The position numbers were made by a program, and so were the translations under genes. From a virus, in IMG/VR virus record IMGVR_UViG_3300038441_000458, positions 1 to 64,000 of that record: a DNA stretch of 64,000 bases, one strand, 5' to 3'. This document shows positions 30,972 to 39,218 of this stretch, piece after piece. The notes below the pieces were generated by a model. It was not told where the DNA came from and searched no databases. It saw only the letters and a list, made by a program, of their open reading frames with translations. The first letter of the stretch is position 1, and each line of letters begins with the position of its first letter.

Positions 30972-31870
30972 ACTTGCTGGTGGTGGGAGCCGGATTCTGG
31001 GGAAGCACGGCGGCGATCATTGCCCGCGCGCACGGTCACGCGGTGACGGTGCTGGACGACGGCAACCCGCGAGGCGCGAGCCGAAACGCAGCCGGGATGG
31101 TGCATCCAGAGTGGTACAAGCACGCCAGCGGTGCAAGCTACCGGATTCCCACGCGCTGGACACCGGCACACATCTCCGAGAGCATCGGGTGGCTAGAGAC
31201 GACATGGGGCGCAACCAGTCGAGGCGAACTGTTCAGCAGTTACCATAACCCGGAAGCGTGGAGACATAAGCCAGGACTCCGCACCCTGCACAACCCGCTG
31301 GCGATCCTGGAGTCGGCAGAGCCGGAGCGGGCGAGGATTACGCACGTCGAGCCCGCGCACCAGGGATGGGCTGCAGTGGCAGAGGACGGCCGCACGTGGG
31401 AGGCACGCACGCTCCTGCTGGCGACCGGCGCATGGACCGATGCCATACTCGAGACCAGCGGGCTTCCACCAGTCGGCGTCGTGCCCTTGCGAGGACACGC
31501 GCTCATCATCACCGGAGACCTTGTAAGCGACTTGCCCATGACGCGGTATGTCGCACCGTATAGGCACTACACGATCCGGCCATGGTTGAAGCGTGGCCAG
31601 TGGCGAGCAGGCGACACCGTCGAGCGCACCATCAGCACCGAACGCGCAGCGGCAACACTCGGAACCTTGCGCGACTATTGCAAGACCATGATCCCGGAAC
31701 ACCAGGAACAGGACGTGCTCGACGGCTATCGACCGATCCGACCAGATCACGGCATGGACGTCGAGACCATCGCCCCAGGATTGCTGGTAGCCACCGGAGG
31801 ACACCGCATCGGACTCGGCGTTGCCGCTGTGGCAGCGCACGACGTACTACGACGAATGGAGACACCATGA
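30968..31870 (+). CDS. DAO-family FAD-dependent oxidoreductase (glycine-oxidase-like)
   Basis: This gene encodes 300 residues. N-terminal Rossmann NLLVVGAGFWGSTAAI with GxGxxG, then DDGNPRGASRNAAGMVHPEW, and C-terminal RPIRPDHGMDVETIAPGLLV and ATGGHRIGLG typical of DAO flavoproteins. In thymidine hypermodification a related flavoenzyme acts on a glycyl adduct in DNA to give an aminomethyl base. The same chemistry on a cytosine adduct is predicted here. Start overlaps the previous stop (ATGA). Confidence 0.78.
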   Translation: MNLLVVGAGFWGSTAAIIARAHGHAVTVLDDGNPRGASRNAAGMVHPEWYKHASGASYRIPTRWTPAHISESIGWLETTWGATSRGELFSSYHNPEAWRHKPGLRTLHNPLAILESAEPERARITHVEPAHQGWAAVAEDGRTWEARTLLLATGAWTDAILETSGLPPVGVVPLRGHALIITGDLVSDLPMTRYVAPYRHYTIRPWLKRGQWRAGDTVERTISTERAAATLGTLRDYCKTMIPEHQEQDVLDGYRPIRPDHGMDVETIAPGLLVATGGHRIGLGVAAVAAHDVLRRMETP

Positions 31871-32412
31871 CCAGGCGACCACTCCTCTACGTGATCGGTC
31901 CCAGCGGGAGCGGCAAGAGCACGCTGGTACGACACCTGCTCGGCGACCTGACCAGGGCAGAACTGAAGGACCCCATAGGCCATATCCTCTACCGCAGCGG
32001 AGCGATCCAGTTGGGAACCAATCGCACGACCTTCAGCGGCACGGACGCCTTGCCCCTGAACGTCAACCCAAAGGCGATCCGGTTCATCCAGGAGACCAGC
32101 GCACCCGCAGTGATCGCAGAAGGCGACCGGCTGGCTAATGACAAGTTCTTCGACGCAGCGATCAAAGCCGGTTGGGACCTGACCATCGTGTACCTGAGCA
32201 TCACCGACGATGAGTGCGCCAGACGGCGCTCAGAGCGTCACCACGCCATGAGCCCGTCGTTTGTGAAGGGCAGGGCAACGAAGTCCGTAAACCTCTACAG
32301 GCGCTGGCAGGCGAGCGCCAACGTCCTCATCCTCAACGCCAACCGCGCACCAGAGGACATCGCCCGCGAACTCACCAGCCACCCGGCAGTTCGTATAGCC
32401 CGTGGAGGCTAG
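31867..32412 (+). CDS. P-loop kinase, predicted hydroxymethyl-base DNA kinase
   Basis: This gene encodes 181 residues. Walker A GPSGSGKST (11-19); conserved blocks LGTNRTTFSGTDALPL and VIAEGDRLAN, and RRSERHHAMSPSFVKGRATK match the phage base-kinase group tied to DNA hypermodification. It would phosphorylate the 5-hydroxymethyl group in DNA to activate it for the transferase. Last gene of the operon. An ordinary nucleotide kinase is less likely given the GTDALP and EGDRLA blocks and the context. Confidence 0.72.
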   Translation: MTRRPLLYVIGPSGSGKSTLVRHLLGDLTRAELKDPIGHILYRSGAIQLGTNRTTFSGTDALPLNVNPKAIRFIQETSAPAVIAEGDRLANDKFFDAAIKAGWDLTIVYLSITDDECARRRSERHHAMSPSFVKGRATKSVNLYRRWQASANVLILNANRAPEDIARELTSHPAVRIARGG

Positions 32413-32420
32413 TCAGGCCG

Positions 32421-32449
32421 TTGACATAACCAGCAGAGGCGGGTAGCAT
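32421..32449 (+). promoter_or_regulatory. Promoter of the packaging operon
   Basis: TTGACA 32421-32426, 17 bp, TAGCAT 32444-32449. A second TTGACA lies at 32456-32461 (AACACTTGACAACAG), close to the SD AAGGGAG of the next gene and without a good -10; it would fall near the transcript start of the first promoter. Confidence 0.6.
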
Positions 32450-32482
32450 AAACACTTGACAACAGATAAGGGAGCCAGAGTT

Positions 32483-33157
32483 ATGGCACGCACCAGGGGC
32501 ATGGGCCCGATCTACGATGAGGACGGAAAGCAGGTATGCGGCGGCAAGTTGCGGCACCGCGAAGGCACCTGCCGCAACCCGCCAGTGCCAGGACGGAACC
32601 GTTGCAAGTGGCACGGCGGGAAGACACCGGTAGGCATCGCCAGCCCGCATTTCAAGCACGGCAGGACCAGCACGTACATGGACGCCTTGCCGGACAGGAT
32701 GCGCGGCGACTTCACCGCAGCGATGCTCGACCCGGACTTGCTGAGGCTCACGGAGCAGGTGGCCGTCGTGGACACCAGGCTACTGGACCTTATGCGCACG
32801 GCGAACGTCGGCGTGACGACGCAGTTGTGGCGCGACCTGCGAGCACAGTGGCGCGCGTTCAAGGTAGCGCAGGGAGGAGGAGACGTTCCCGGCATGAACG
32901 CGGCGATCACGGCGATGGACAGCCTGATCCAGCACGGAGCCAGCGAGGCGGCGGCATGGGACGAAATCGGGAAGCAGATCGACCGCAGCGTACGCGTCCG
33001 GGAAGCGGAGCAGAAGCGCAGGATCGCGATGGAACTCATGGTAGACATGAATAAGCTCGACAACCTGAAAGGGCAGATTCTCGGAGCGATCAAGGCTGAG
33101 GTGACAGACCGCGAGACGCTGGTGCGACTCGCCGAACGATTGTCGCAGGTGATGTGA
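32483..33157 (+). CDS. Candidate terminase small subunit (HGG-domain protein)
   Basis: This gene encodes 224 residues from ATG 9 nt after AAGGGAG. The N-terminus has CGGKLRHREGTCRNPP and RCKWHGGKTPVGIASPHFKH, the Cys/HGG motif common in proteins encoded just before large terminases. The rest is helical (DPDLLRLTEQVAVVDTRLLD). A DNA-recognition role in packaging is inferred from position, since no canonical HTH is visible. Confidence 0.55.
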   Translation: MARTRGMGPIYDEDGKQVCGGKLRHREGTCRNPPVPGRNRCKWHGGKTPVGIASPHFKHGRTSTYMDALPDRMRGDFTAAMLDPDLLRLTEQVAVVDTRLLDLMRTANVGVTTQLWRDLRAQWRAFKVAQGGGDVPGMNAAITAMDSLIQHGASEAAAWDEIGKQIDRSVRVREAEQKRRIAMELMVDMNKLDNLKGQILGAIKAEVTDRETLVRLAERLSQVM

Positions 33158-33369
33158 TGGACCAGGACGGCGAAGACACGGAGAGTTGGCAGGTGGTCTT
33201 GCACCATCGACCCGTCTGGGAGGCGCGGGTGGAGAGCCCGTTCGACCAGAGCACGCTGAGAGGCTACGGCGAGACGAAGGAAGACGCTGAGCGGCAAGTG
33301 ATGCTGAAGCTGTTCGGGAACGCAGCAGAGCACGATATTGAGCTCAGCAGGTATACGGCAGGCGAATGA
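33157..33369 (+). CDS. Small protein between terminase subunits
   Basis: This gene encodes 70 residues; ATG at 33157 overlaps the upstream TGA, and GTG at 33154 is an alternative. Acidic, alpha/beta (SWQVVLHHRPVWEARVES). Overlaps the terminase start by 4 nt. Function unknown. Confidence 0.5.
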   Translation: MDQDGEDTESWQVVLHHRPVWEARVESPFDQSTLRGYGETKEDAERQVMLKLFGNAAEHDIELSRYTAGE

Positions 33370-34931
33370 GCGTCCAGTACACCGGCCTGTCGGCCGCAGA
33401 ACGATTCTTGCAGGACATTGCGACCGGGCTCCTCGGCGAGGTAGACCCGAAGACCACGGCGCGCGAGCGGTTCCCGCGAGAAGTGCCCGCGTTCATCCGA
33501 ACGGCGCTCGGCTTCGACATGTGGCCGATCCAGGAGGAGATCGCGCAGGCGATTGAGGACCACAGCAGCATCGCCGTCCGTTCGTGCCACGCCGCAGGCA
33601 AGAGCGCGATCAGCGCACGCATTTGCCTTGCCTTCCTGCACACCAGACCGAACAGCATCGTGGTGACGACCGCTCCCACTGCACGCCAGGTGCAGAACAT
33701 TCTCTGGCGCTACATCAACACCAGCGCGAGGAGGAGCAGCATTCCGCTGATGGGACGCGCCTTGCAGACACGCTACGAAATCGAGTCGGACTGGTACGCA
33801 CTCGGGTTCAAAGGGAGCGACGACAACAGCGACGCCTTCCAGGGCTTCCACGCTGAGGACATTCTGGTGATCGCCGACGAATCGGCAGGCGTGTCGGAGA
33901 GCGTGTTCGAGGGCATGGACAGCATCCTCACCGGCGCAGGCGCGAAGCAACTCCTGATCGGCAACCCAACCAGCGTGAGCGGCACCTTCCGGCGTGCATT
34001 CCACGAAGCGCGAGCGGTCTACCACGGCATCAAGATCAGCGCCTACGACACGCCGAACTTCACGACCTTCGGCATCACCAGGGAGGACATGCTCAGCGGC
34101 GAGTGGAAGCAGAAGATCGCCGGGAAGACCTTGCCCTACCCGGCGCTGATCGACCCGCGTTGGGTGGCGAAACAGATCATCACGCACGGAGCGGAGAGCC
34201 CATACGTCAGGAGCCGGGTGGATGCGGAGTTCCCGGAAGACGACGGCACGACCCTCATCCCGCTGTCGTGGATCGAGCGAGCAGAGAACAACGTCGGCAC
34301 CTTGCACCAGGAGGACGCCGAACGGTTCGTAGGGATCGACGCGGCGCGCTTCGGCGACGATGAGACCAGCGTGCTGTTGCGGCACGGCATGGAGAGCGGC
34401 CCGCACGATAGCTGGAACGGGCTGGACACGATGGAGAGCGTCGGACGGGTGGTTGCCTTCCTGGACAAGTACGGGTACACGAAGGAGAACACCACTGAGG
34501 TTCGGGTGGACGACGTTGGCGTTGGCGCAGGCATTGCCGACCGGATGAAAGAACTCGGCTGGAAGGTGCGGCGCGTCAACGTGGGCGGCAAGAGCAGCGA
34601 CAAGGAGAAGTGGCCGAACCTTCGACACGAACTGTGGTGGCAGTTGCGGATGCGCTACCAGGAGGACCGGATTGCCCCCATGGCCGCAGGGCGATGGAAC
34701 GCATGGCAGGGCAAGTTCGACGATGAGATGAAGGGACAATTGAGCGACATCAAGTTCCGCTACGACAGCAACCACACCAGGCCACTGATCGAGCGGAAGG
34801 AGGAGGCGAAGAAACGCGGCGTCAAGAGCCCGGATAGAGCGGAGGCGCAGATGCTGGCGTTCGGGAACTACCCGCGCGGCGAAGGCGTCCCAGGCGTCAT
34901 GGCATTCGGCACGACGAAAAGTCGACGGTAG
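33366..34931 (+). CDS. Terminase large subunit
   Basis: This gene encodes 521 residues. The ATPase domain has a deviant Walker A SCHAAGKSAIS (about 73-83), Walker B ILVIADESAG (about 166-175) and coupling segment LIGNPTSVSGTF. The RNase-H-like nuclease domain has GIDAARFGDDET (about 323-334) and VDDVGVGAGIADR. It cuts concatemeric DNA and drives it into the prohead through the portal. Start overlaps the previous gene. Confidence 0.93.
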   Translation: MSVQYTGLSAAERFLQDIATGLLGEVDPKTTARERFPREVPAFIRTALGFDMWPIQEEIAQAIEDHSSIAVRSCHAAGKSAISARICLAFLHTRPNSIVVTTAPTARQVQNILWRYINTSARRSSIPLMGRALQTRYEIESDWYALGFKGSDDNSDAFQGFHAEDILVIADESAGVSESVFEGMDSILTGAGAKQLLIGNPTSVSGTFRRAFHEARAVYHGIKISAYDTPNFTTFGITREDMLSGEWKQKIAGKTLPYPALIDPRWVAKQIITHGAESPYVRSRVDAEFPEDDGTTLIPLSWIERAENNVGTLHQEDAERFVGIDAARFGDDETSVLLRHGMESGPHDSWNGLDTMESVGRVVAFLDKYGYTKENTTEVRVDDVGVGAGIADRMKELGWKVRRVNVGGKSSDKEKWPNLRHELWWQLRMRYQEDRIAPMAAGRWNAWQGKFDDEMKGQLSDIKFRYDSNHTRPLIERKEEAKKRGVKSPDRAEAQMLAFGNYPRGEGVPGVMAFGTTKSRR

Positions 34932-34948
34932 CAGCGAGGAGCGGAGAC

Positions 34949-35551
34949 ATGCTGGCACCAGGAACAGAGTGGCAGGACATTGCGATTGCGGTAGGAGCGT
35001 ACATCGTGGCCATTGCGGCGGTGACGGTGATCGGCTACACGGCAGCGGTCAGGCGCAACCAGCGAGCGGAGCGCGAGCGGGAAGCGCGCAACCGGCTCGG
35101 CACCGCGAGTCCGTCGAAGCTGCTGCTGCAGAACGCACGGCGAGACCGCGAGCGTGGCTACCAGACGCACACGGTAGACGGGCAGGAGTACGCGACCTTC
35201 CCGGACGGGCACACCACGCCGATTGGACCAGCGATGAAGCGACTGGTGGCGACCATCGACAGCGAGATACAGAGCATTGACGCCGTGTCCACCCGGTTGC
35301 GCCAGGAGGAGGACGCAGCGCGAGCGGCGCGCAAGGCGGAACTGGTTGCGTCGATCCGGGTCATGAGCAGGGATGGGAGCCTGATGCGGCTAGAGGACTA
35401 CATGTGGGCACGCAGCAAGGGTGTCCTGAAGCGACCAGAACTCTACCGGTTGACCTTCGACCCGGCACCCGGATACGACGAAGACGAAGCGGAACTCCTC
35501 ACGGAAGTTCTCAGCGAGACACGCAAGCACATAGGGGACATAGGAGCATGA
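34949..35551 (+). CDS. Membrane-anchored unknown protein
   Basis: This gene encodes 200 residues with GAGGAGCGGAGAC upstream. One span at about 11-32 (IAVGAYIVAIAAVTVIGYTA), then a basic coiled segment (RRNQRAEREREARNRLG) and a soluble domain. Odd in a packaging cluster; it may tether something at the membrane. Not recognised. Overlaps the next start. Confidence 0.5.
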   Translation: MLAPGTEWQDIAIAVGAYIVAIAAVTVIGYTAAVRRNQRAEREREARNRLGTASPSKLLLQNARRDRERGYQTHTVDGQEYATFPDGHTTPIGPAMKRLVATIDSEIQSIDAVSTRLRQEEDAARAARKAELVASIRVMSRDGSLMRLEDYMWARSKGVLKRPELYRLTFDPAPGYDEDEAELLTEVLSETRKHIGDIGA

Positions 35552-35862
35552 GCCGAACCATGATCCTCTCACCACGGAGGCGGAACGTGCTCTGCCTTCG
35601 TGCAGCCGGATTCAGCCAGGAGCAGATTGCGGCGACGCTCGGCATCACCGAAGGGTTGGTGCGGAAGGACGTTGTGGCGATCAGCAAGCTCCTCATTCCC
35701 GGCGTGACCGATGGACTCCCCGGCGAGGCGAAGGCGTACCGGCTGGTGTACGTGCTCGGGCTGCTGGACGCAGGCGTGCCCGCAGAGGAGGTAGGCGACT
35801 ACATGCGCGCCTTGGTGGACCGGGTGATGATGCGCCAGGCGCAGGAGACCGCTGAAGCGTAG
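35548..35862 (+). CDS. LuxR/GerE-type HTH regulator
   Basis: This gene encodes 104 residues. LSPRRRNVLCLRAAGFSQEQ followed by IAATLGITEGLVRKDVVAI is a GerE/sigma-70 region 4-like HTH at 7-45. The rest is helical. Candidate regulator of late genes, since the portal operon starts just after it behind a distinct motif. Confidence 0.6.
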   Translation: MSRTMILSPRRRNVLCLRAAGFSQEQIAATLGITEGLVRKDVVAISKLLIPGVTDGLPGEAKAYRLVYVLGLLDAGVPAEEVGDYMRALVDRVMMRQAQETAEA

Positions 35863-35890
35863 TCGGGACGGAACGCACCCTGCCATGCCA

Positions 35891-35930
35891 CATTGCGCTA
35901 CGACAACGTGCATAATCGTGGCACAATGGC
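35891..35930 (+). promoter_or_regulatory. Candidate operator/promoter region before portal
   Basis: CATTGCGCTACGACAAC at 35891-35907 repeats the 17-mer at 24546. CATAAT at 35911-35916 could be a -10 box but has no good -35 at 17 bp. TGCCAC/GTGGCA (from 35887 and 35917) flank the element as an inverted repeat, suggesting a regulator site. Confidence 0.45.
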
Positions 35931-35957
35931 GCATCGGCTACGAAGGCGGGGAGTGAC

Positions 35958-37715
35958 ATGACACGACGGACACCAGGCGAGCGGCAGGCAACAGTCGAGA
36001 AGTTGATCGCACGGCGCGCGGCGCATCCAGAGGAGACGCACCAGCAGACGGCGACCGCACTCGGCGTGTCGCGGCAGTGGGTGTCGAAAGAGTTGCGAGC
36101 GCGCGAGGACGTTCCGGCCGCGAGCCACCGCGAGGTAGCCATACCCGCGCACAACACCAGCAGAGCGGTCGTGGGCGTCGCACAGCGAGGCGGAGGACGC
36201 AAGACCAGCACAAACCAGTTTGGCCCGCAGGGCGGGCTCCTGACGATCCTGCCACCACCAGACGAATACAGCCGGTGGGCAGAGTTCGGGCTGGACATGA
36301 AGGATTGGGACCGCATCGGCACGGCGAAGCTGATGCGCGTGCTGCGGAACATGTCGCCCGACATGAGCAGGGCGATCTGGGACTACATGCGTCTCCTCAA
36401 CAACGGCTACGAAATCACGGCGTACAAGCCAGGCGGCACCGATCCCGACACGCGAGCGCAGGCGAGAGTTGACGAACTGACCAGCCTGATCGAGGACCTG
36501 TACGGGAGCGCGAAGGTGCAGTTCGGTCGGATGTTCATGAATAAGCTGATGCGCGGCGCGATGCTGGTCGAGCTTGTCCTGGACGACGCAGGACGGCGAG
36601 CGGTGGACCTTGTGGTTCCCGACCCGGCGACCGTCCGGTTCCGGCGCGTGGAAGACCCGGTACGCGGCATGATCTGGCAGATGGGGCAATGGCAGAACGG
36701 CACCTTCGTGATCCTCGACCAGCCGACCATTCGCTACATTGCGACCGATCCCGACCCGGACAACCCGTATGGCCAGCCGATGCTGACCAGCGCGATATTC
36801 CCGATCCTGTTCCTGATCGGCCTGTTGCAGGACCTGCGGCGCGTCGTGGCGCAGCAGGGCTACCCGCGCACGGACATTGTGGTCAAGATGGAGCAACTGC
36901 GCGACGCATTCGAGACCACCAGCGACGCAGACCTGCGCGAACTCGCTCGCGCTACGGTGCGGGAAATCACGGAATACTACGGACAACTGGAACCAGACGA
37001 TGCGTTCGCCCACACGGACTTCGTAGAGGTGAGCACGAACGGCGGCGCTATCGGGACGCAGGTGCTGGCGAGCATCCAGCCGCTGATCGAGGTGTTGGAG
37101 CGCCAGGCGATGCGGGCGCTGAAGAGCACACCGCTGATGATGGGGATGGTGTCGCAGACCAGCGAGGCGAACGCAAACCGGCAGTGGGAAATCTTCGCAG
37201 CCGGAATCAAGAGCATCCAGCAGGACGCCGAAACCTTGCTCGGGCAACTCTACGAATTGAACCTCGAAATCCAGGGCATCCAGGCGACCGTCGAAGTGCG
37301 CTTCGCAGAACTGCGAGCGGCAGAGGAGGCGCGCGACGAACAGACGTTCAAGGCGAAGCTCGAGAATGCGATTGTCGCCCGCGACCAGGGATTCTGGGAC
37401 CAGGAGCAGGCGAGCATGCACGCCATTGGCGAGCCGCCAGCGTTGGCTGAGGCACCCGCACCAGCGGCCGTCCCGACCACGGACGATGAGGACCAGACAG
37501 AGGACCAGGCGGAGCAGGAAGACGGAGACGACAGCGAGCGGCGCACGGAGATACGACGGCGCATGGCGCTGATGGGCGTGACGCGAGCGGTGGACATTAG
37601 CGACGTGGACGACGCGGCGATCATGGACGCAGCGGCGACATGGGAGGACGTGTTCGCCGACACGCGGTACGAGGACCTGATCTACGCCGACCTGATCGGA
37701 GCGACCGATGCCTAG
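35958..37715 (+). CDS. Portal protein with N-terminal HTH extension
   Basis: This gene encodes 585 residues with AGGCGGGGAGTGAC upstream. Residues 95-480 match DUF935/SPP1-like portals: IGTAKLMRVLRNMSPDMSRA, NKLMRGAMLVELVLDDAG, NPYGQPMLTSAIFPILF. It forms the dodecameric head vertex. Residues 8-47 (ATVEKLIARRAAHPEETHQQ then TATALGVSRQWVSKELRARE) form a complete HTH, unusual for a portal. The C-terminus is acidic (DDEDQTEDQAEQEDGDD). Confidence 0.82.
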   Translation: MTRRTPGERQATVEKLIARRAAHPEETHQQTATALGVSRQWVSKELRAREDVPAASHREVAIPAHNTSRAVVGVAQRGGGRKTSTNQFGPQGGLLTILPPPDEYSRWAEFGLDMKDWDRIGTAKLMRVLRNMSPDMSRAIWDYMRLLNNGYEITAYKPGGTDPDTRAQARVDELTSLIEDLYGSAKVQFGRMFMNKLMRGAMLVELVLDDAGRRAVDLVVPDPATVRFRRVEDPVRGMIWQMGQWQNGTFVILDQPTIRYIATDPDPDNPYGQPMLTSAIFPILFLIGLLQDLRRVVAQQGYPRTDIVVKMEQLRDAFETTSDADLRELARATVREITEYYGQLEPDDAFAHTDFVEVSTNGGAIGTQVLASIQPLIEVLERQAMRALKSTPLMMGMVSQTSEANANRQWEIFAAGIKSIQQDAETLLGQLYELNLEIQGIQATVEVRFAELRAAEEARDEQTFKAKLENAIVARDQGFWDQEQASMHAIGEPPALAEAPAPAAVPTTDDEDQTEDQAEQEDGDDSERRTEIRRRMALMGVTRAVDISDVDDAAIMDAAATWEDVFADTRYEDLIYADLIGATDA

Positions 37716-38385
37716 GGAGGATAGCAGTTGGGACTGGGACCGGAAGTCGCGGCGCTATCGCGGGAAGGACACCGGCCGCTACATGAGTCACGGCCAGGTG
37801 ACGAACCTGCGAGACAAATACACGGACGCGCGGCGCACGACGATCCGCAGCCTTGTCCGGGAGACCTTGCCGCTGAACGCGAAGGCTGACCCGCTGTCGT
37901 GGAACGTTGGCGTCCGGGTACTGAGGGAGAAGGGCTGGCGGGAAGTCGAGCGGAGCATGATCGCGCAGTACACGTTCGGCAGAGGCGGCACGAACGCCAT
38001 GACCAGCGCAGACCGCGTGATCGTGCAGCAGATGTTGCGCGACCAGAAGGGCTATTGGGATCGGTTCATGATGGAGGCGTTGCAGAGCCCGGACATGAGC
38101 ATGGAGTACGCGGCGAACAGGGCGACGATGTATGCCGATGCCAGCACCGCGTTCTACGAGCGAGGACGCGAGACGGCGTTCGACATTCGGTTGCCAGGGC
38201 ATCCGGGAGACGGTGGCACCGAATGCCTCAGCCGATGCCGATGCAGTTGGGAAATCGTGGAACGGAAGACGAAGGTTGAGGCGATCTGGCACGCCAACGG
38301 CGGCGACAACGTGTGCGACGGATGCCGTGGCAGAGCGGCACAATGGAGCCTGCTCACGTTCGAGCGGGTGACGGAAGGAACGTAG
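37708..38385 (+). CDS. Head-morphogenesis (minor head) protein
   Basis: This gene encodes 225 residues, overlapping the portal gene by 8 nt. The C-terminal part has IRLPGHPGDGGTECLSRCRC and VCDGCRGRA, the Cys-containing tail of Mu-F-like/SPP1 gp7-like minor head proteins. The helical middle (SADRVIVQQMLRDQKGYWDR) fits that family. Usually this gene is followed by protease or scaffold, but here a 10-kb island intervenes. Confidence 0.7.
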   Translation: MPREDSSWDWDRKSRRYRGKDTGRYMSHGQVTNLRDKYTDARRTTIRSLVRETLPLNAKADPLSWNVGVRVLREKGWREVERSMIAQYTFGRGGTNAMTSADRVIVQQMLRDQKGYWDRFMMEALQSPDMSMEYAANRATMYADASTAFYERGRETAFDIRLPGHPGDGGTECLSRCRCSWEIVERKTKVEAIWHANGGDNVCDGCRGRAAQWSLLTFERVTEGT

Positions 38386-38388
38386 ACG

Positions 38389-38562
38389 ATGTGCAGGAAC
38401 TGTTCAGGAGCCGCAGGAGCGGCAGAAGACGATCAGACGGCAGAAGATACCCGGAAGGCGGAGGAGGACGCACAGCGACCCGCTCAGACGGCCAGGCGAC
38501 CGGTTCCAGCCGACCCTCGCCAGAAGCGACCGGTTGGGAGCCGGATGCAGAAACCGCAATGA
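38389..38562 (+). CDS. Small Cys/Ala-rich protein
   Basis: This gene encodes 57 residues, ATG 3 nt after the head-morphogenesis stop with GGAAGGAACG upstream; it starts MCRNCSGAAGAAEDDQTAED and ends RMQKPQ. Its TGA overlaps the next ATG, which supports real translation. Charged and probably disordered. Function unknown. Confidence 0.45.
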   Translation: MCRNCSGAAGAAEDDQTAEDTRKAEEDAQRPAQTARRPVPADPRQKRPVGSRMQKPQ

Positions 38563-38801
38563 GCGCGAGCGCGAGCGACCTTGGCATCCGGGAAGTGGAG
38601 ATTCGGGAGGAGTGGCGAGCCCGGATTACGACGCACCCGATGCGGGCGACGGTGTACCTTCCGTGGCGCGAGGACCAGGCGACGGTGACGATGGAGGCGC
38701 GCAACCGGAAGGCGAACCATCCAGACTGGCGCGTCGAAATCGAGCGGAGGACGGTAAAGGTCTACGTGCTTGCCAGCCACCAGACCGTCACGGTAGAATG
38801 A
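38559..38801 (+). CDS. Unknown small beta-rich protein
   Basis: This gene encodes 80 residues, ATG overlapping the previous TGA. Strands RATVYLPWREDQATVTMEAR and KVYVLASHQTVTVE suggest a small beta barrel. Last gene before the strong terminator, so still part of the head transcript. Not recognised. Confidence 0.45.
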   Translation: MSASASDLGIREVEIREEWRARITTHPMRATVYLPWREDQATVTMEARNRKANHPDWRVEIERRTVKVYVLASHQTVTVE

Positions 38802-38819
38802 CCACGGACTGAGAGACCC

Positions 38820-38869
38820 ATGACCATTGGCCGGCTGCCCCGAATGCACCGGCCAATGGTCATTTTTGT
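38820..38869 (+). terminator. Strong intrinsic terminator after head block 1
   Basis: Perfect 15-bp stem ATGACCATTGGCCGG/CCGGCCAATGGTCAT with a 14-nt loop, followed by TTTTGTG. The best Rho-independent terminator in the window; it closes the terminase-portal transcript before the island. Confidence 0.9.
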
Positions 38870-38896
38870 GCCTGCAAAATTGGTTCTTGAAAACAC

Positions 38897-38986
38897 TTGA
38901 CAACAGGCGCAGCGACCCCCATACTTCAGTCAAGAGGTTGAGGCGACGGGATGGACCCGGAGCCGGAAACCAAAGGAGACTCCCAA
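38897..38986 (+). promoter_or_regulatory. Repeated promoter unit 6
   Basis: TTGACA 38897-38902, 17 bp, CATACT 38920-38925, preceded by GGTTCTTGAAAACAC. Hairpin 38942-38964 with CGGG/CCCG and GGC/GCC around loop ATGGA. This unit uses a normal SD (AAAGGAG) in place of GAAGGGCAAGC; ATG at 38987, 90 nt from the -35. Confidence 0.8.
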
Positions 38987-39172
38987 ATGTTCACAGTCCT
39001 GCTTCGATACAACTACTCGACCAACCCGAACGGTGGAGTCGTCCTCGGACGATACTCCAACCGGGAGGAGGCCGCTGAAAAGGCGGCTGAGGTCCAGAAG
39101 GACCTCACCTCCGAGTACTCGGCCGTCGTGGTCGAGAACTCGGAGGTCCTCTGGCCAGTCCACTGGCTATAG
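38987..39172 (+). CDS. Island gene 1, unknown
   Basis: This gene encodes 61 residues: FTVLLRYNYSTNPNGGVVLG then a helix (REEAAEKAAEVQKDL) and a final strand, a compact ferredoxin-like alpha/beta pattern. First gene of the island, with the strongest SD in it. Confidence 0.5.
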   Translation: MFTVLLRYNYSTNPNGGVVLGRYSNREEAAEKAAEVQKDLTSEYSAVVVENSEVLWPVHWL

Positions 39173-39179
39173 GGCTCCG

Positions 39180-39207
39180 GTCCACCGGGAGTAGCGACCC
39201 CGGTGGA
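39180..39207 (+). other. Intercistronic hairpin
   Basis: TCCACCGGG/CCCGGTGGA around 39181-39207 with an 8-9-nt loop, occupying the place of the GNRA hairpins but with an unrelated stem, immediately before the 7-bp tandem repeat. Confidence 0.5.
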
Positions 39208-39218
39208 CAACCGCAAGC

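Noticed and set aside
35893-35916. Promoter TTGCGC...CATAAT before portal
   Set aside because: The spacer is only 12 bp. The sequence is better explained as a regulator site shared with 24546.
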